From the NCBI GenBank assembly GCA_035517775.1, contig DATIYF010000089.1, positions 20,408 to 84,407 of the forward strand: 64,000 nt of DNA, in the 5' to 3' direction. Below, one piece after another: positions 45,866 to 54,578 of the stretch; the first letter of the stretch is position 1, and the number at the start of each line of letters is the position of its first letter. Source of the DNA: DATIYF01 sp035517775. GTDB lineage: Bacteria; Acidobacteriota; Terriglobia; Terriglobales; Acidobacteriaceae. Position numbers and translations under genes: made by a program. Under the pieces are notes generated by a model. That model was not told the DNA's origin, did no database searches, and worked only from the letters and a program-made list of their open reading frames with translations.

Positions 45866-46966
45866 ATGGGAAAGATTCGAGTCTTGATCGTTGACGATTC
45901 GGCGCTCATCCGGCAGGTGCTGACGGAGATTTTTGCCCAGGACCCGGAGATCGAGGTGGTAGGAACGGCGGCTGACCCTTACGTGGCGCGGGAAAAGATC
46001 CTGCGGCTGAATCCGGATGTGCTGACGCTGGATGTGGAAATGCCGCGCATGGACGGGCTCTCGTTTCTGGAGAAGCTGATGCGGGCGCGGCCCATGCCGG
46101 TGCTGATGGTCTCCTCCCTGACCCAGCGCGATTGCGACACCACGGTGCGCGCCCTGGAACTGGGGGCGGTGGACTACGTTACCAAGCCGCACCTCGATGT
46201 GCGCACCGGCACGCTGGAACAGGCCGACGAGATCATCAGCAAGGTGAAAATGGCAGCCCGGGCACGAGTACGGCGGCATACGCAGCCGCCCGCTGCGGTG
46301 GCAACGCCGGCTGCAGTCTCCGGCCCGGGCAAGGCTTCTCTCGGCTTTCACACCACGCACAAAGTGATCGCCGTGGGCGCTTCTACAGGCGGCACCGAGG
46401 CGCTGGTCCACTTGCTTACTCCTATGCCGGCTGATTCACCCGGCATCGTAATCGTGCAACACATGCCGGAGCACTTTACGCGCTCTTTTGCCGCGCGACT
46501 GGATACCTTGTGCCGCATGCGGGTGAAAGAAGCGGAGGATGGAAACCCGGTGTTGCCCGGGCACGTTCTGGTGGCCCCGGGAAACTATCACATGGCGGTC
46601 AAGCGCAGCGGGGTCTCGGTATCGGTGAAAGTATTTCAGTCAGAGCCGGTCAATCGCCACCGGCCGTCGGTGGACGTTCTGTTTGACTCCTGCGCGCAGG
46701 TGCTTGGCGGCAACGCGGTGGGGGTAATCATGACCGGGATGGGAGCCGACGGGGCCCGCGGGCTGCTGGCCATGCGCGAGGCCGGCTCCTATACCATCGC
46801 CCAGGATGAGGAAAGCTGCGTGGTCTTTGGCATGCCGCGGGAGGCGATTGAGATGGGGGCGGCGGAAGAAATCGCCAGCCTGGACAATCTGGCCGCGAGC
46901 ACGTTGCAGGCAATCGCCGCCCCCGGGGAGGGCCGGCGAACCTCTGCCGCCCGCAACCGGGGATAG
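45866..46966 (+). CDS. cheB: Receptor methylesterase/response regulator CheB
   Basis: The 366-residue protein has a receiver (LIVDDSALIRQ; LTLDVEMPRMDG with Asp56; VTKPH Lys) joined by a Pro/Ala linker to a CheB esterase domain with GASTGGTEAL (Ser), VIVQHMPEHFT (His) and MTGMGADGARG (Asp). Phosphorylation by CheA activates receptor demethylation. GTG 45860, overlapping the cheD stop, is an alternative start. It is the final gene of the operon; the next gene is convergent. Confidence 0.95.
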   Translation: MGKIRVLIVDDSALIRQVLTEIFAQDPEIEVVGTAADPYVAREKILRLNPDVLTLDVEMPRMDGLSFLEKLMRARPMPVLMVSSLTQRDCDTTVRALELGAVDYVTKPHLDVRTGTLEQADEIISKVKMAARARVRRHTQPPAAVATPAAVSGPGKASLGFHTTHKVIAVGASTGGTEALVHLLTPMPADSPGIVIVQHMPEHFTRSFAARLDTLCRMRVKEAEDGNPVLPGHVLVAPGNYHMAVKRSGVSVSVKVFQSEPVNRHRPSVDVLFDSCAQVLGGNAVGVIMTGMGADGARGLLAMREAGSYTIAQDEESCVVFGMPREAIEMGAAEEIASLDNLAASTLQAIAAPGEGRRTSAARNRG

Positions 46967-47005
46967 CCGAGGCCAACGCAGCGGCAGCGCCATGGCTCTC
47001 GCCTC

Positions 47006-48796
47006 TCAGAACAGCTCAACGTTGTCGCCTAAATCGTGATCGCCGGCGCCGTTGCCTTTCTCCGCGGGCCCGGCCGCACTGCTTTCTTGCCCTTCCTTGC
47101 CAAAGAAGCTTTGGTGAACTTCCCTCTCCGATTGCATGGAATACATCGCCGCCAGGCGGGCCGCGCGCTCGCCCTTACGATCACCGGTGCGGGCGGAGAG
47201 CCGGTCAAGGTGATCGGCCGCCGCTTTCACCCTTTCGATGACGGAATCGAAGCCGGGTCCAATGCCGGTGGCGCGCCCGGCCACCTCGCAAGCATTTTGA
47301 ATTTCGGCCCCCAAGCTGCCCGCCACCTGCTGCAAGGCGGCAATGCGCTGCGCCATCTCATGGCTGGCGTGAAGCACGGCTTCCACCAGTCCGAAGACCT
47401 GCTCTTTCACCTCGGCGCCGCCGGAGGACATCATGATGGAATCGCCGGATGGAACGTCGTGGCCCGACATTTCCTTCAGCACCTGCTCCATGAGGCGGAG
47501 GCCGTCGAGAATGGACCGGGTATCCCCATCGCTCTGCTCGGTGATTTTGTGTAGCTCCGAGGCCAGCACGCCCATAGCGGCGCCCGAGTTGCCCAGATGC
47601 GCGGTCTTGATTTCGGCATTCAGCGCCATGAGGCGGATGGAAGCCTGGATATCTTCCACCTCGCCGACCGCGCCCGCCATGTCACTCAGCGAAGGCAGCA
47701 CGGTTTGCACGATCGAAACCACCGTGCGGGCCGAACCGAAGTACTGATCGAAGATGAGGCACAGGCCTTCCATTCTGCTCTCGATGGTATCGGCGAAGGA
47801 ATGACCGGCTTCGCCAGTCTGCAAGGACAATGCCGCGACTTCAGCGGTCAGACCTTCGACGCGCGGACGCAGCGACCGCAGATTCTCCAGGATGGAGGTG
47901 ATGGAGTTCACCAGCAGATCGCGTGTGCCGATGAGTTGAGGGTGCTGCAAAGCCACCAGATCGGCAACCTCTTCCTGCTTTGGATCTGAGGCGGCCGAGA
48001 CTGCAGCGCCGCGCAGCACGTCCTGAACGTGCTCGACCCGCTGCCGCCCAATGTCTTCCGACTGCAACATGGTCACAATCCGGTCAATTGACTGCCGGAT
48101 GCCACCATACTCTTCGTCAATCTTAACGGCCGCGGCGTTCGAGGCCCGGGAGCGGGTCTGGAAAGAATCGAGCAGCGCTTGCGTCTGCAGCACCAAGTCC
48201 GCGCCTTGCTTGCGTTCCCGCTCTTCGACCTCATCCATCTGCCGGACGGACTGCACAAACAGATGCGCCAGCTTTTCCGATTCGCCGGAGACGGTCGCCA
48301 CCTGCTGCGCGATGCTTTCGCTGAGCCGGCTCATTTCCGCGGTCAGCCCCGAAACATTGACCGCGGCGCCCTCCAGCCGGCTGCCCTCGATGCGGGAGAG
48401 CATACCGACAGTATTGAGCTTGACGGGCAGCTTGATAAGGTGGTTCAAGGGATCGCGGGACGATTGCAAGGCGGAGAGAATCTTGTGCAGCTTCTCACGA
48501 CTGGTGCTGCCCAGAGCCTGCAACTGGGCGGCATCGGCCAGAATTTTCTGCAGAGTGTCCAGGGCCCGCTCCGACTCTCCCAGCGCTGCCAGGCCCGTAA
48601 CCTCGCGCGACATCTCGGTAATTTTGCGGCAGTGGCCGGCTATGGACTGCAGGGCCTGAGAGAGCGCCAGGAATTCCCGGGACGAGGCGGCGTTCAATGC
48701 GCGCAGATCTTCCGCCAGGGGCTCCAGTTGCAGAGAAGCCGGCTCAGGAAGGATAGCGGGGGGCGGATTAGGGCTGAGCTCAGCTGAGGTTCCCAT
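47006..48796 (-). CDS. Long coiled-coil, chemoreceptor-like cytoplasmic protein next to the chemotaxis operon
   Basis: The 596-residue soluble protein is almost wholly helical with heptad-like repeats (SLQTGEAGHSFADTIESRME, ASIRLMALNAEIKTAHLGN). The latter part resembles a degenerate receptor tip (NxxALNAxxExAxxG), with GVLASELHKITEQSDGDTR after it. There is no membrane helix or HAMP. The very C-terminus is an acidic and hydrophobic tail, DLGDNVELF, after a flexible linker. It is convergent with cheB, 39 bp away. I infer a cytoplasmic chemoreceptor-like or accessory protein of this array; it is not a canonical MCP. Confidence 0.72.
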   Translation of the reverse strand: MGTSAELSPNPPPAILPEPASLQLEPLAEDLRALNAASSREFLALSQALQSIAGHCRKITEMSREVTGLAALGESERALDTLQKILADAAQLQALGSTSREKLHKILSALQSSRDPLNHLIKLPVKLNTVGMLSRIEGSRLEGAAVNVSGLTAEMSRLSESIAQQVATVSGESEKLAHLFVQSVRQMDEVEERERKQGADLVLQTQALLDSFQTRSRASNAAAVKIDEEYGGIRQSIDRIVTMLQSEDIGRQRVEHVQDVLRGAAVSAASDPKQEEVADLVALQHPQLIGTRDLLVNSITSILENLRSLRPRVEGLTAEVAALSLQTGEAGHSFADTIESRMEGLCLIFDQYFGSARTVVSIVQTVLPSLSDMAGAVGEVEDIQASIRLMALNAEIKTAHLGNSGAAMGVLASELHKITEQSDGDTRSILDGLRLMEQVLKEMSGHDVPSGDSIMMSSGGAEVKEQVFGLVEAVLHASHEMAQRIAALQQVAGSLGAEIQNACEVAGRATGIGPGFDSVIERVKAAADHLDRLSARTGDRKGERAARLAAMYSMQSEREVHQSFFGKEGQESSAAGPAEKGNGAGDHDLGDNVELF

Positions 48797-49030
48797 AAAG
48801 CGCCGGTTTCGCGTCTGGTGCGGCTTTCGTGCTCGAGCGTATTTCCGTCACTGTAGTCTCGGGCCCTGTGGGCGCTGACGGGCCCACATCCAACACAAAA
48901 GGACACAACTTCAACTCTGTCTATCGGCAGGCGGACTGCATCCTTTAGGCAAAAATTCCGGGGCAACTGGCGCTCCGGAAGGGTGGAAGGCGGCGGTGTA
49001 CAATCGGCGCCGGAAAGTGTAAAAACGGCC
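48797..49030. promoter_or_regulatory. Divergent region before the fucosidase gene, 234 bp
   Basis: Contains the starts of both divergent genes. No convincing promoter consensus or repeat is seen; a weak inverted motif GGGCCCTGTGGGCGCTGACGGGCCC (48861-48885) is present. Confidence 0.3.
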
Positions 49031-50617
49031 ATGCGAGACGTGCTCTTCATGCGCAAGCTGTCTCTGCTATCGCCCATTCTCGGCCTCATCGCGTCCCTGG
49101 TGACGCTGGCGCAGACGCCTGACGCCGATGATCTGATATGGCAGCACGCAGTCCGGCCTTACGAGGCGCAACGGCAGAAACTGATTCATGATGTGGACAC
49201 AACGGCCGGTCAGGGTCCTTTTGCTCCCGACTGGAAGTCGCTCGGCAATTACAAAATTCCCCCCTGGTATCAGGATGCGAAGTTCGGAATTTTCATTCAC
49301 TGGGGCGTGTATTCCGTGCCCGCCTTCGGCAACGAATGGTATCCGCGAAACATGTATATTGCCGGCACTCCCGAGTTCAAACATCACGTGGAGACTTACG
49401 GGCCGCAGAACAAATTCGGATACAAAGACTTCATTCCGGAGTTCCGGGCGCAGAAATTCGATCCGCAGCAGTGGGCGGCGCTGTTTCGCCGGGCCGGGGC
49501 GAAGTACGTGGTGGAGGTGGCTGAGCATCACGATGGCTTTCCCATGTACTCCTCTGATCTGACTGATTGGTGCGCGGCCAAAATGGGGCCGCGCCGCGAC
49601 CTTGTTCGCGAACTGCAGGCCGCAGTGCGGCAACAAGGGTTGCACTTCGGGCTGTCTTCACACCGGGCGGAGCACTACTTCTTTCTCAACGGCGGGCGCA
49701 ACTTTGATTCTGACGTGCGGGACCCGCGCTACGCGTCATTCTATGGGCCGGCGCATGCTGGGGTTGGACCCCCCGATTGGGTGGGCCATCCCGATCCCGC
49801 CTATCTCGACGACTGGCTGGCCCGCTCGGCTGAAATCGTGGAAAAGTACCATCCCGATGTGATGTATTTTGACTGGTGGATCGGGCAGAAGGAGTTCGCC
49901 GCTTACCTGCCGCGGTTCGTGGCCTTTTACTACGATTTGGCGGCGAAGAGCGGCTATTCTCCCGTCCTCAATTACAAGGAACAGGCCCTGCCTGAAGGCG
50001 CGGCCGTGCTCGACGTCGAGCGCGGGCAACTGGATCACATCCGCCCCCTCCACTGGCAGACCGACACTTCGATCAGCGACAAGTCCTGGGGATACGTGGA
50101 GCATGACACCTACAAATCCGCGCAATCGCTGGTCTGGCAGTTGATTGATATCGTCAGCAAGAACGGCAATCTTCTGCTCAACATTGGGCCGCGCTCCGAC
50201 GGGACCATCCCGGAGGAGGAGCAGGACGTGTTGCGCAGCATCGGTGGCTGGCTGGCGGTCAATGGTGAAGCGATTTATGGCACCCGGCCGTGGACGACTT
50301 ACGGCGAGGGGCCGACGAAGATCGTAGGCGGCGCCTTTCACGACACCGCAGCAAAAGCCTTCACTCCCCAGGACATACGCTTCACGAGCAAAGGAACGGT
50401 CCTCTATGCCATCGCTCTCGGCTGGCCCCGCGATGGAGGTCTAACCATTCATGCACTGGGCCGAAGCGGCGGGCTGAAGGTAAGGAAGGTGGGGCTGCTG
50501 GGATCAAAAGAAGAGATCAGGTTTTCGCAAGAGGAGGATGGGCTGCACCTCACGCTGCCGGCGCAAGCGCCGGGAAGTTATGCCTACAGCTTTCGCATCG
50601 CAGGCGCCCGGCCCTGA
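49031..50617 (+). CDS. Alpha-L-fucosidase (GH29), exported
   Basis: The protein has about 528 residues with signal segment LSLLSPILGLIASLVTLAQ. GH29 signatures are KFGIFIHWGVYSVPAF, YVVEVAEHHDGFPMYSS, DVMYFDWWIG containing the nucleophile Asp (about residue 281) and NLLLNIGPRSDGTIPEEE. It removes terminal alpha-L-fucose from glycans in the periplasm or outside. An additional C-terminal beta-sandwich follows. ATG 49031 or 49049 are both possible. It fits a saccharide-scavenging role with the receptors and symporter in the window. Confidence 0.93.
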   Translation: MRDVLFMRKLSLLSPILGLIASLVTLAQTPDADDLIWQHAVRPYEAQRQKLIHDVDTTAGQGPFAPDWKSLGNYKIPPWYQDAKFGIFIHWGVYSVPAFGNEWYPRNMYIAGTPEFKHHVETYGPQNKFGYKDFIPEFRAQKFDPQQWAALFRRAGAKYVVEVAEHHDGFPMYSSDLTDWCAAKMGPRRDLVRELQAAVRQQGLHFGLSSHRAEHYFFLNGGRNFDSDVRDPRYASFYGPAHAGVGPPDWVGHPDPAYLDDWLARSAEIVEKYHPDVMYFDWWIGQKEFAAYLPRFVAFYYDLAAKSGYSPVLNYKEQALPEGAAVLDVERGQLDHIRPLHWQTDTSISDKSWGYVEHDTYKSAQSLVWQLIDIVSKNGNLLLNIGPRSDGTIPEEEQDVLRSIGGWLAVNGEAIYGTRPWTTYGEGPTKIVGGAFHDTAAKAFTPQDIRFTSKGTVLYAIALGWPRDGGLTIHALGRSGGLKVRKVGLLGSKEEIRFSQEEDGLHLTLPAQAPGSYAYSFRIAGARP

Positions 50618-50633
50618 CCGAGGCTAATGCGCG

Positions 50634-51083
50634 CTATCCGCCCTTGCGGGCTTCGGCTTCGGCCAGCCAGCCGCGACGCAGCTTTTCGGCAGGCACGCTC
50701 GAAAGATAGGGTTTGAGGTCGAGAAGTGCCGTTCCATCGAGCATATCTACGCCGCGCACGTGAAGACGAGTTCCTTCGCGTTTGAGCAGCTCCACCACGG
50801 TCAGACCAATGGGATTGGGGCGGCGCGGCGAACGCGTGGCAAACACGCCGTGCGGCCGGTCATCGCTGGGAGGAATGCCAATCAGATCGAAGCCCAGGGC
50901 GCGATCGAAGGCCCAGAGCACGATGAGATGGGAAAAGCCCTCGATATCGGTCAGGCCGATTTCGAATTCCGGCAAGATTTCCAGAACGCCCTCGGCTTCA
51001 TGTTTGGCGCCCAATCCTTTTGGGACCTCACGCGTGTCCGTGTAAGGACTCCTGACATGCCCGATGGGTTGCATAGTAAACAT
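50634..51083 (-). CDS. trmO: tRNA (N6-threonylcarbamoyladenosine-N6)-methyltransferase
   Basis: The 149-residue TsaA/TrmO-type beta-barrel protein has MQPIGHVRSPY, FEIGLTDIEGFSHLIVLWAF, HGVFATRSPRRPNPIGLT (SAM-binding motif) and DGTALLDLKPYLSS. TrmO methylates t6A37 in some tRNAs. ATG 51083 has GGAG upstream; GTG 51098 is an alternative. A second, more divergent TrmO-like gene starts 125 bp away in the opposite direction, so either may be the true TrmO. Confidence 0.9.
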   Translation of the reverse strand: MFTMQPIGHVRSPYTDTREVPKGLGAKHEAEGVLEILPEFEIGLTDIEGFSHLIVLWAFDRALGFDLIGIPPSDDRPHGVFATRSPRRPNPIGLTVVELLKREGTRLHVRGVDMLDGTALLDLKPYLSSVPAEKLRRGWLAEAEARKGG

Positions 51084-51208
51084 ACGCAGTCGCTCCACTC
51101 GATGCTATGGCCAAAGCTCAGAGTACGTCCGCCATGCTGGCCTCGTCCAGAGCAGGGGCAGATTACATCGTTCCGGTACCATGAAGCATTCTCTTTCGAG
51201 GAGAGCGC

Positions 51209-51667
51209 ATGACCGTTTCCCCAATCGGTTGGGTCCACAGCCGGGAAGAAGGGCCTCGCGAGGATTTCTGGGGCGGCGTGGTTTCAGAAATCCGGCTGGA
51301 TGAGACACAATTTTCGCCCGCTGCCTTAGAGGGATTATCAGAATTTTCCCACGTTGAGGTGCTGTTTCATCTGCACAACGTGAGCGAGAAAGTTGTGATC
51401 CGCGGCCGGCGCCATCCCCGTGGTGAGACTCGCTGGCCCGAGGTGGGCATCTTTGCCCAGCGAGCCAAGGCGCGTCCTAACCGGATTGCGGCCACGGTTT
51501 GCCGCCTGTTGGCGGTACAGGGGCTTTCACTTACCGTGAAGGGGTTGGATGCTTTGAATGGCTCGCCGGTATTAGACATCAAGCCGGTCTTCGCCGAGTT
51601 CCTGCCCGATAAGGCTGAAATCCGGCAGGCGGCATGGTCGCACGAAATGATGGCGAAATATTTCTAG
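51209..51667 (+). CDS. Divergent TrmO-like SAM-dependent methyltransferase
   Basis: The 152-residue protein shares the TsaA/TrmO fold with its neighbour (PIGWVHSREEG, EGLSEFSHVEVLFHLH, AKARPNRIAATVCRLL, NGSPVLDIKPVFAEF). The key SPRRPNPIG motif is altered to AKARPNRIA, so either substrate or activity differs. GAGGAG precedes its ATG. The divergent pairing suggests an old duplication with functional separation. Confidence 0.78.
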   Translation: MTVSPIGWVHSREEGPREDFWGGVVSEIRLDETQFSPAALEGLSEFSHVEVLFHLHNVSEKVVIRGRRHPRGETRWPEVGIFAQRAKARPNRIAATVCRLLAVQGLSLTVKGLDALNGSPVLDIKPVFAEFLPDKAEIRQAAWSHEMMAKYF

Positions 51668-51762
51668 TCATGCATTGCGCGGCTCCAATCTTCCAAGCGC
51701 CGGCAGCTCTCCGCTAAAGCCGCTCAGGACGAGCCGGGCGGAGTTGCATTCTCAACGCCGGT

Positions 51763-51894
51763 TATCATCCTGAGTACGCGAAGGACCTACGAAGGGATTG
51801 CTGCGATAGGGACGCGGACTGGCGGTCCTCATAGCCGCAACCATCCAGCCATCGGCCGTAAGATCCTTCGGCGCCGCAGCACCTCGGGATGACA
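51763..51894. repeat. Imperfect intergenic inverted repeat
   Basis: ATCATCCTGAGTACGCGAAGGACC at 51763-51786 is related to the reverse complement of the 3' end (ATCCTTCGGCGCCGCAGCACCTCGGGATGAC, 51863-51893): both begin GTCATCC(C/T)GAG and continue to GCGAAGGATC/GAAGGACC. It sits in a gene-free stretch (51668-51928) after the TrmO-like gene and looks like a mobile-element relic. Confidence 0.5.
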
Positions 51895-51928
51895 ACCTGG
51901 TTTCGGCGGTTAAACTCCTTACGCCGCG

Positions 51929-52507
51929 TCACTGCTTCTTGTGGGCAAGGCGGTCGCAGGCGAGCACGATCTTGGTGGGATCAATTGCGTCTTTATCCAC
52001 CTGCTCTTCTTCGATTTTTCCATCCTTGCCGATCAGGAATGAGACGCGGCGGGCGGCCTTGTACTGGTCCACGTAAACGCCGTACTTGCGCGTCACTTCC
52101 CCGCCCCAATCGCTGAGAAGAGGAAAGGTCACTCCAATCTGGTCGGCAAAGGCCTTGTTGGCGAAGGGGCTATCCATGCTCACACCCACGACCTGGGTGT
52201 CGGCAGCTTCCAGCGACTGCAGGCTGTGCTGGAAGTTTTTCATTTCATCGGTTCAACCCGCGGTGAAGGCGAAGACGAAGAAGGCCAGCACCACGCTTTT
52301 CTTGCCGCGGTATTGGCTGAGCGAGACCTTTTTCAGCCCCGTGCCGTCGAAATACTGCAAGTCGAAGTCGGGCGCCATATCGCCCACCTTGAGCTTCGGA
52401 GGCGCAGGCTTGTTCTGCTGGGCGAGCGCGGGCTGAGCCGCAAAGGGAGCCGCCAGGGCCCATAGCAGGAGCCAGGCCGCGGCAGCCATAGTTTTACGCT
52501 TTGACAT
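51929..52507 (-). CDS. Exported peroxiredoxin-like selenoprotein (UGA-decoded Sec at residue 85)
   Basis: Two adjacent open frames are one gene. The frame is continuous across 52253-52255 (TGA), and the two parts give one complete redoxin domain of 192 residues. VGDMAPDFDLQYFDG and VVLAFFVFAFTAG precede the UGA; TDEMKNFQHSL, VVGVSMDSPFANKAFADQ and TFPLLSDWGGEVTRKYGVY follow. The UGA stands exactly where the peroxidatic Cys should be (TxxC becomes TxxU; Thr82, Sec85). Cys184 near the C-terminus is the only other candidate resolving residue. A signal peptide (about residues 1-29, PALAQ) indicates a periplasmic enzyme. A perfect 8-bp stem-loop begins 17 nt after the UGA. Alternative: a nonsense-mutated pseudogene. 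Confidence 0.78.
52207..52235 (-). promoter_or_regulatory. SECIS-like stem-loop after the in-frame UGA
   Basis: On the minus strand, CTTCCAGC (52235-52228) and GCTGGAAG (52214-52207) form a perfect 8-bp stem with a 13-nt loop, 17 nt after the UGA. Distance (25 nt to the loop) is within the bacterial SECIS range. The loop contains G residues but not at its first two positions, so fit to the consensus is partial. Confidence 0.5.
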
Positions 52508-52578
52508 GATGCACCCCGTCTGAAGAATGGTTCGACTAACTTACCTTTCCACAAAGGACGAGGTCAACGTCAATCGCA

Positions 52579-54474
52579 ATGGAGCTCCCGCAGCAGTTGC
52601 CGAAGCGTGACAAAACAAGTAAATTTTTCGCAATGTCCATGGGCCCATCTCTGTTGACAAATTCCCCAGGGGAATCGGCGCCGACACTGCCCCAGACCCT
52701 GAATCACATTTTTTTCACGGCAATAGACCGTCAAGCCCGGCAGGTGATGCTGCACCGCACAGCGGAGGCGTGGATTCCCATTTCCTCCCGCGAGCTCTAC
52801 CAGTATGTGGTGGGAGTCGCCAAGGCATTGCGCGAGTGGGGTATCGGCCGCGGCGATCGCATGGCCATTCTCAGCGAAAATCGGCCGGAATGGACCATCG
52901 CGGACTTCGCCGGCCTGTCCTTGGGCGCGGTGGTGGTTCCCATCTACCCGACCCTCACCGGCGAGCAGACTGCCTTCCTGCTTCAGGATTCCGGAGCGCG
53001 GGTCATTTTTGTTTCCAGCGAGGTGCAGCTTCAGAAGGTTCTGACCATTCGCGACCAGACGCCGCTCGAAAAAATCATCGTCATGGATACGGTGGAGACC
53101 GCCCACGCCGCCTCCATGCATCGGCTCATGCACGCGGGGCCGCAGGCGAGAGACGAGCAGTTTGATGCCGAGGCGCTGGCCGTTGCCCCGGGCGACCTGG
53201 CGACGATGATCTACACCTCGGGAACGACCGGCACTCCGAAGGGCGTGATGCTCACCCACGGAAACATCGCGGCCAACATTGCCTGCTGGCTTGAGACCTT
53301 CAGGTTCAAGGCCGGCGGCCTGGCGGTTTCGTTTCTTCCCCTCTCTCACGTGACCGCCCGCAATGTGGATTTTGGCCTGCTCTGCCAGGGCGTCACTCTC
53401 GCCTACGTGCCTTTCATTGACCAGTTGCCACGGGCATTGCTGGAGGTTCGGCCAACGATTTTTGTTGGCGTGCCGCGCGTCTATGAGAAAGTTCACGCCC
53501 AGGTGGATTTGAAGGCCGCCGGTTTTCCCAATAGGCTCATCTATCGCTGGGTGCGCTCCGTGGGCAACGCCCACCGGCAGGAAATTCTCCAGGGCCGGAC
53601 ACCCACGGCTCCTAGCTGGAAGATTGCCCACCAGCTGCTCTTCTCCAAAGTTCGCGCCGGCCTTGGCGGACGGGTGGAAGTGTTCATCTCGGGCGGCGCA
53701 CCCCTGGGCCGCGACCTGGCCGCCTGGTACGCCGATATTGGCATCCGCATTCACGAAGGCTATGGCCTTACCGAAACCGCGCCGGTCATCGCGGTCAACA
53801 CGCCAGAAGCGCACAAGCTGGGAACCGTAGGCAAGCCTTTGCCCAATGTGCAGGTGAGGATCGCCGAGGATGGCGAAATTCTGGTGCGTGGACCGTCGGT
53901 CTTTGCCGGCTACTGGAACCGGCCCGAAGATACGCGGAACGCCTTCGTGGAGGGCTGGTTCAAGACCGGCGATATCGGAAACCTGGATAGCGATGGCTTC
54001 CTCTCGGTCACCGACCGCAAGAAAGATCTGATCAAGACGTCAGGGGGGAAATTCATCGCGCCGCAGCCCCTGGAGAATTCCCTGAAACACAATCCCCTGG
54101 TTGCGGAGGCGGTGGTGCTGGGCGATAAGCGCAAGTTTCCCGCGGTACTGATCGCGCCGCACTTTCCGCTGCTGGAAGATTGGGCGCGCGCAAACCGTGT
54201 GGAGTGCGCCTCGCGAGAAGACCTGATCGCGCACCCCAAAGTATGCGCTTTGTACGAAGGAATTGTGCACGACCTGAATCTTGGCCTGGCGCGCTTCGAG
54301 CAGCTCAAGAAAGTGCTGCTGGTTGCGGAGGAATTCTCCGCCGCCAACGGCTTACTGACGGCCAGCTTCAAGCTTCGCCGGCGCGCGGCGGAGCAGCACT
54401 ATAGCTCCTTGATTGAGAAGATGTACGCCGAAGCCGAGGCAACTTCACCGGCGCAACCGGAGAAATTAGGATGA
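52579..54474 (+). CDS. Long-chain acyl-CoA synthetase (AMP-forming)
   Basis: The 631-residue protein carries IYTSGTTGTPKGVMLTHGNI (ATP loop, about residue 212), GYGLTETAPVIAVN, GWFKTGDIGNLDSDGFLSVT and DRKKDLIKTSGGKFIAPQPL hinge, as in FadD/FAA-type long-chain acyl-CoA ligases. It activates free fatty acids to acyl-CoA. It starts 71 bp divergent from the selenoprotein candidate, so they may share regulation. An in-frame ATG at 52633 (MSMGPSLL) is an alternative start. Confidence 0.92.
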   Translation: MELPQQLPKRDKTSKFFAMSMGPSLLTNSPGESAPTLPQTLNHIFFTAIDRQARQVMLHRTAEAWIPISSRELYQYVVGVAKALREWGIGRGDRMAILSENRPEWTIADFAGLSLGAVVVPIYPTLTGEQTAFLLQDSGARVIFVSSEVQLQKVLTIRDQTPLEKIIVMDTVETAHAASMHRLMHAGPQARDEQFDAEALAVAPGDLATMIYTSGTTGTPKGVMLTHGNIAANIACWLETFRFKAGGLAVSFLPLSHVTARNVDFGLLCQGVTLAYVPFIDQLPRALLEVRPTIFVGVPRVYEKVHAQVDLKAAGFPNRLIYRWVRSVGNAHRQEILQGRTPTAPSWKIAHQLLFSKVRAGLGGRVEVFISGGAPLGRDLAAWYADIGIRIHEGYGLTETAPVIAVNTPEAHKLGTVGKPLPNVQVRIAEDGEILVRGPSVFAGYWNRPEDTRNAFVEGWFKTGDIGNLDSDGFLSVTDRKKDLIKTSGGKFIAPQPLENSLKHNPLVAEAVVLGDKRKFPAVLIAPHFPLLEDWARANRVECASREDLIAHPKVCALYEGIVHDLNLGLARFEQLKKVLLVAEEFSAANGLLTASFKLRRRAAEQHYSSLIEKMYAEAEATSPAQPEKLG

Positions 54475-54578
54475 GGCTGGGTGGGAGCAATCGTGGCGGA
54501 GGCGCTGACCTTCACCCGGTTTCACGCGGGTCGCAAGCCTGGGCGATGGCAGTACCCGAGGGGGTTCAGTGCCGAGGC

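Noticed and set aside
47006..48796. Calling the coiled-coil protein next to cheB a standard chemoreceptor or CheZ
   Set aside because: It lacks membrane helices, HAMP and the conserved signalling tip, and has no recognisable CheZ active-site motif; left as receptor-like of unknown function.
51929..52243. Reading the two peroxiredoxin halves as two separate genes or as a frameshifted pseudogene
   Set aside because: There is no frameshift; the only interruption is one UGA exactly at the catalytic Cys position, better explained by selenocysteine. A simple nonsense mutation remains possible.
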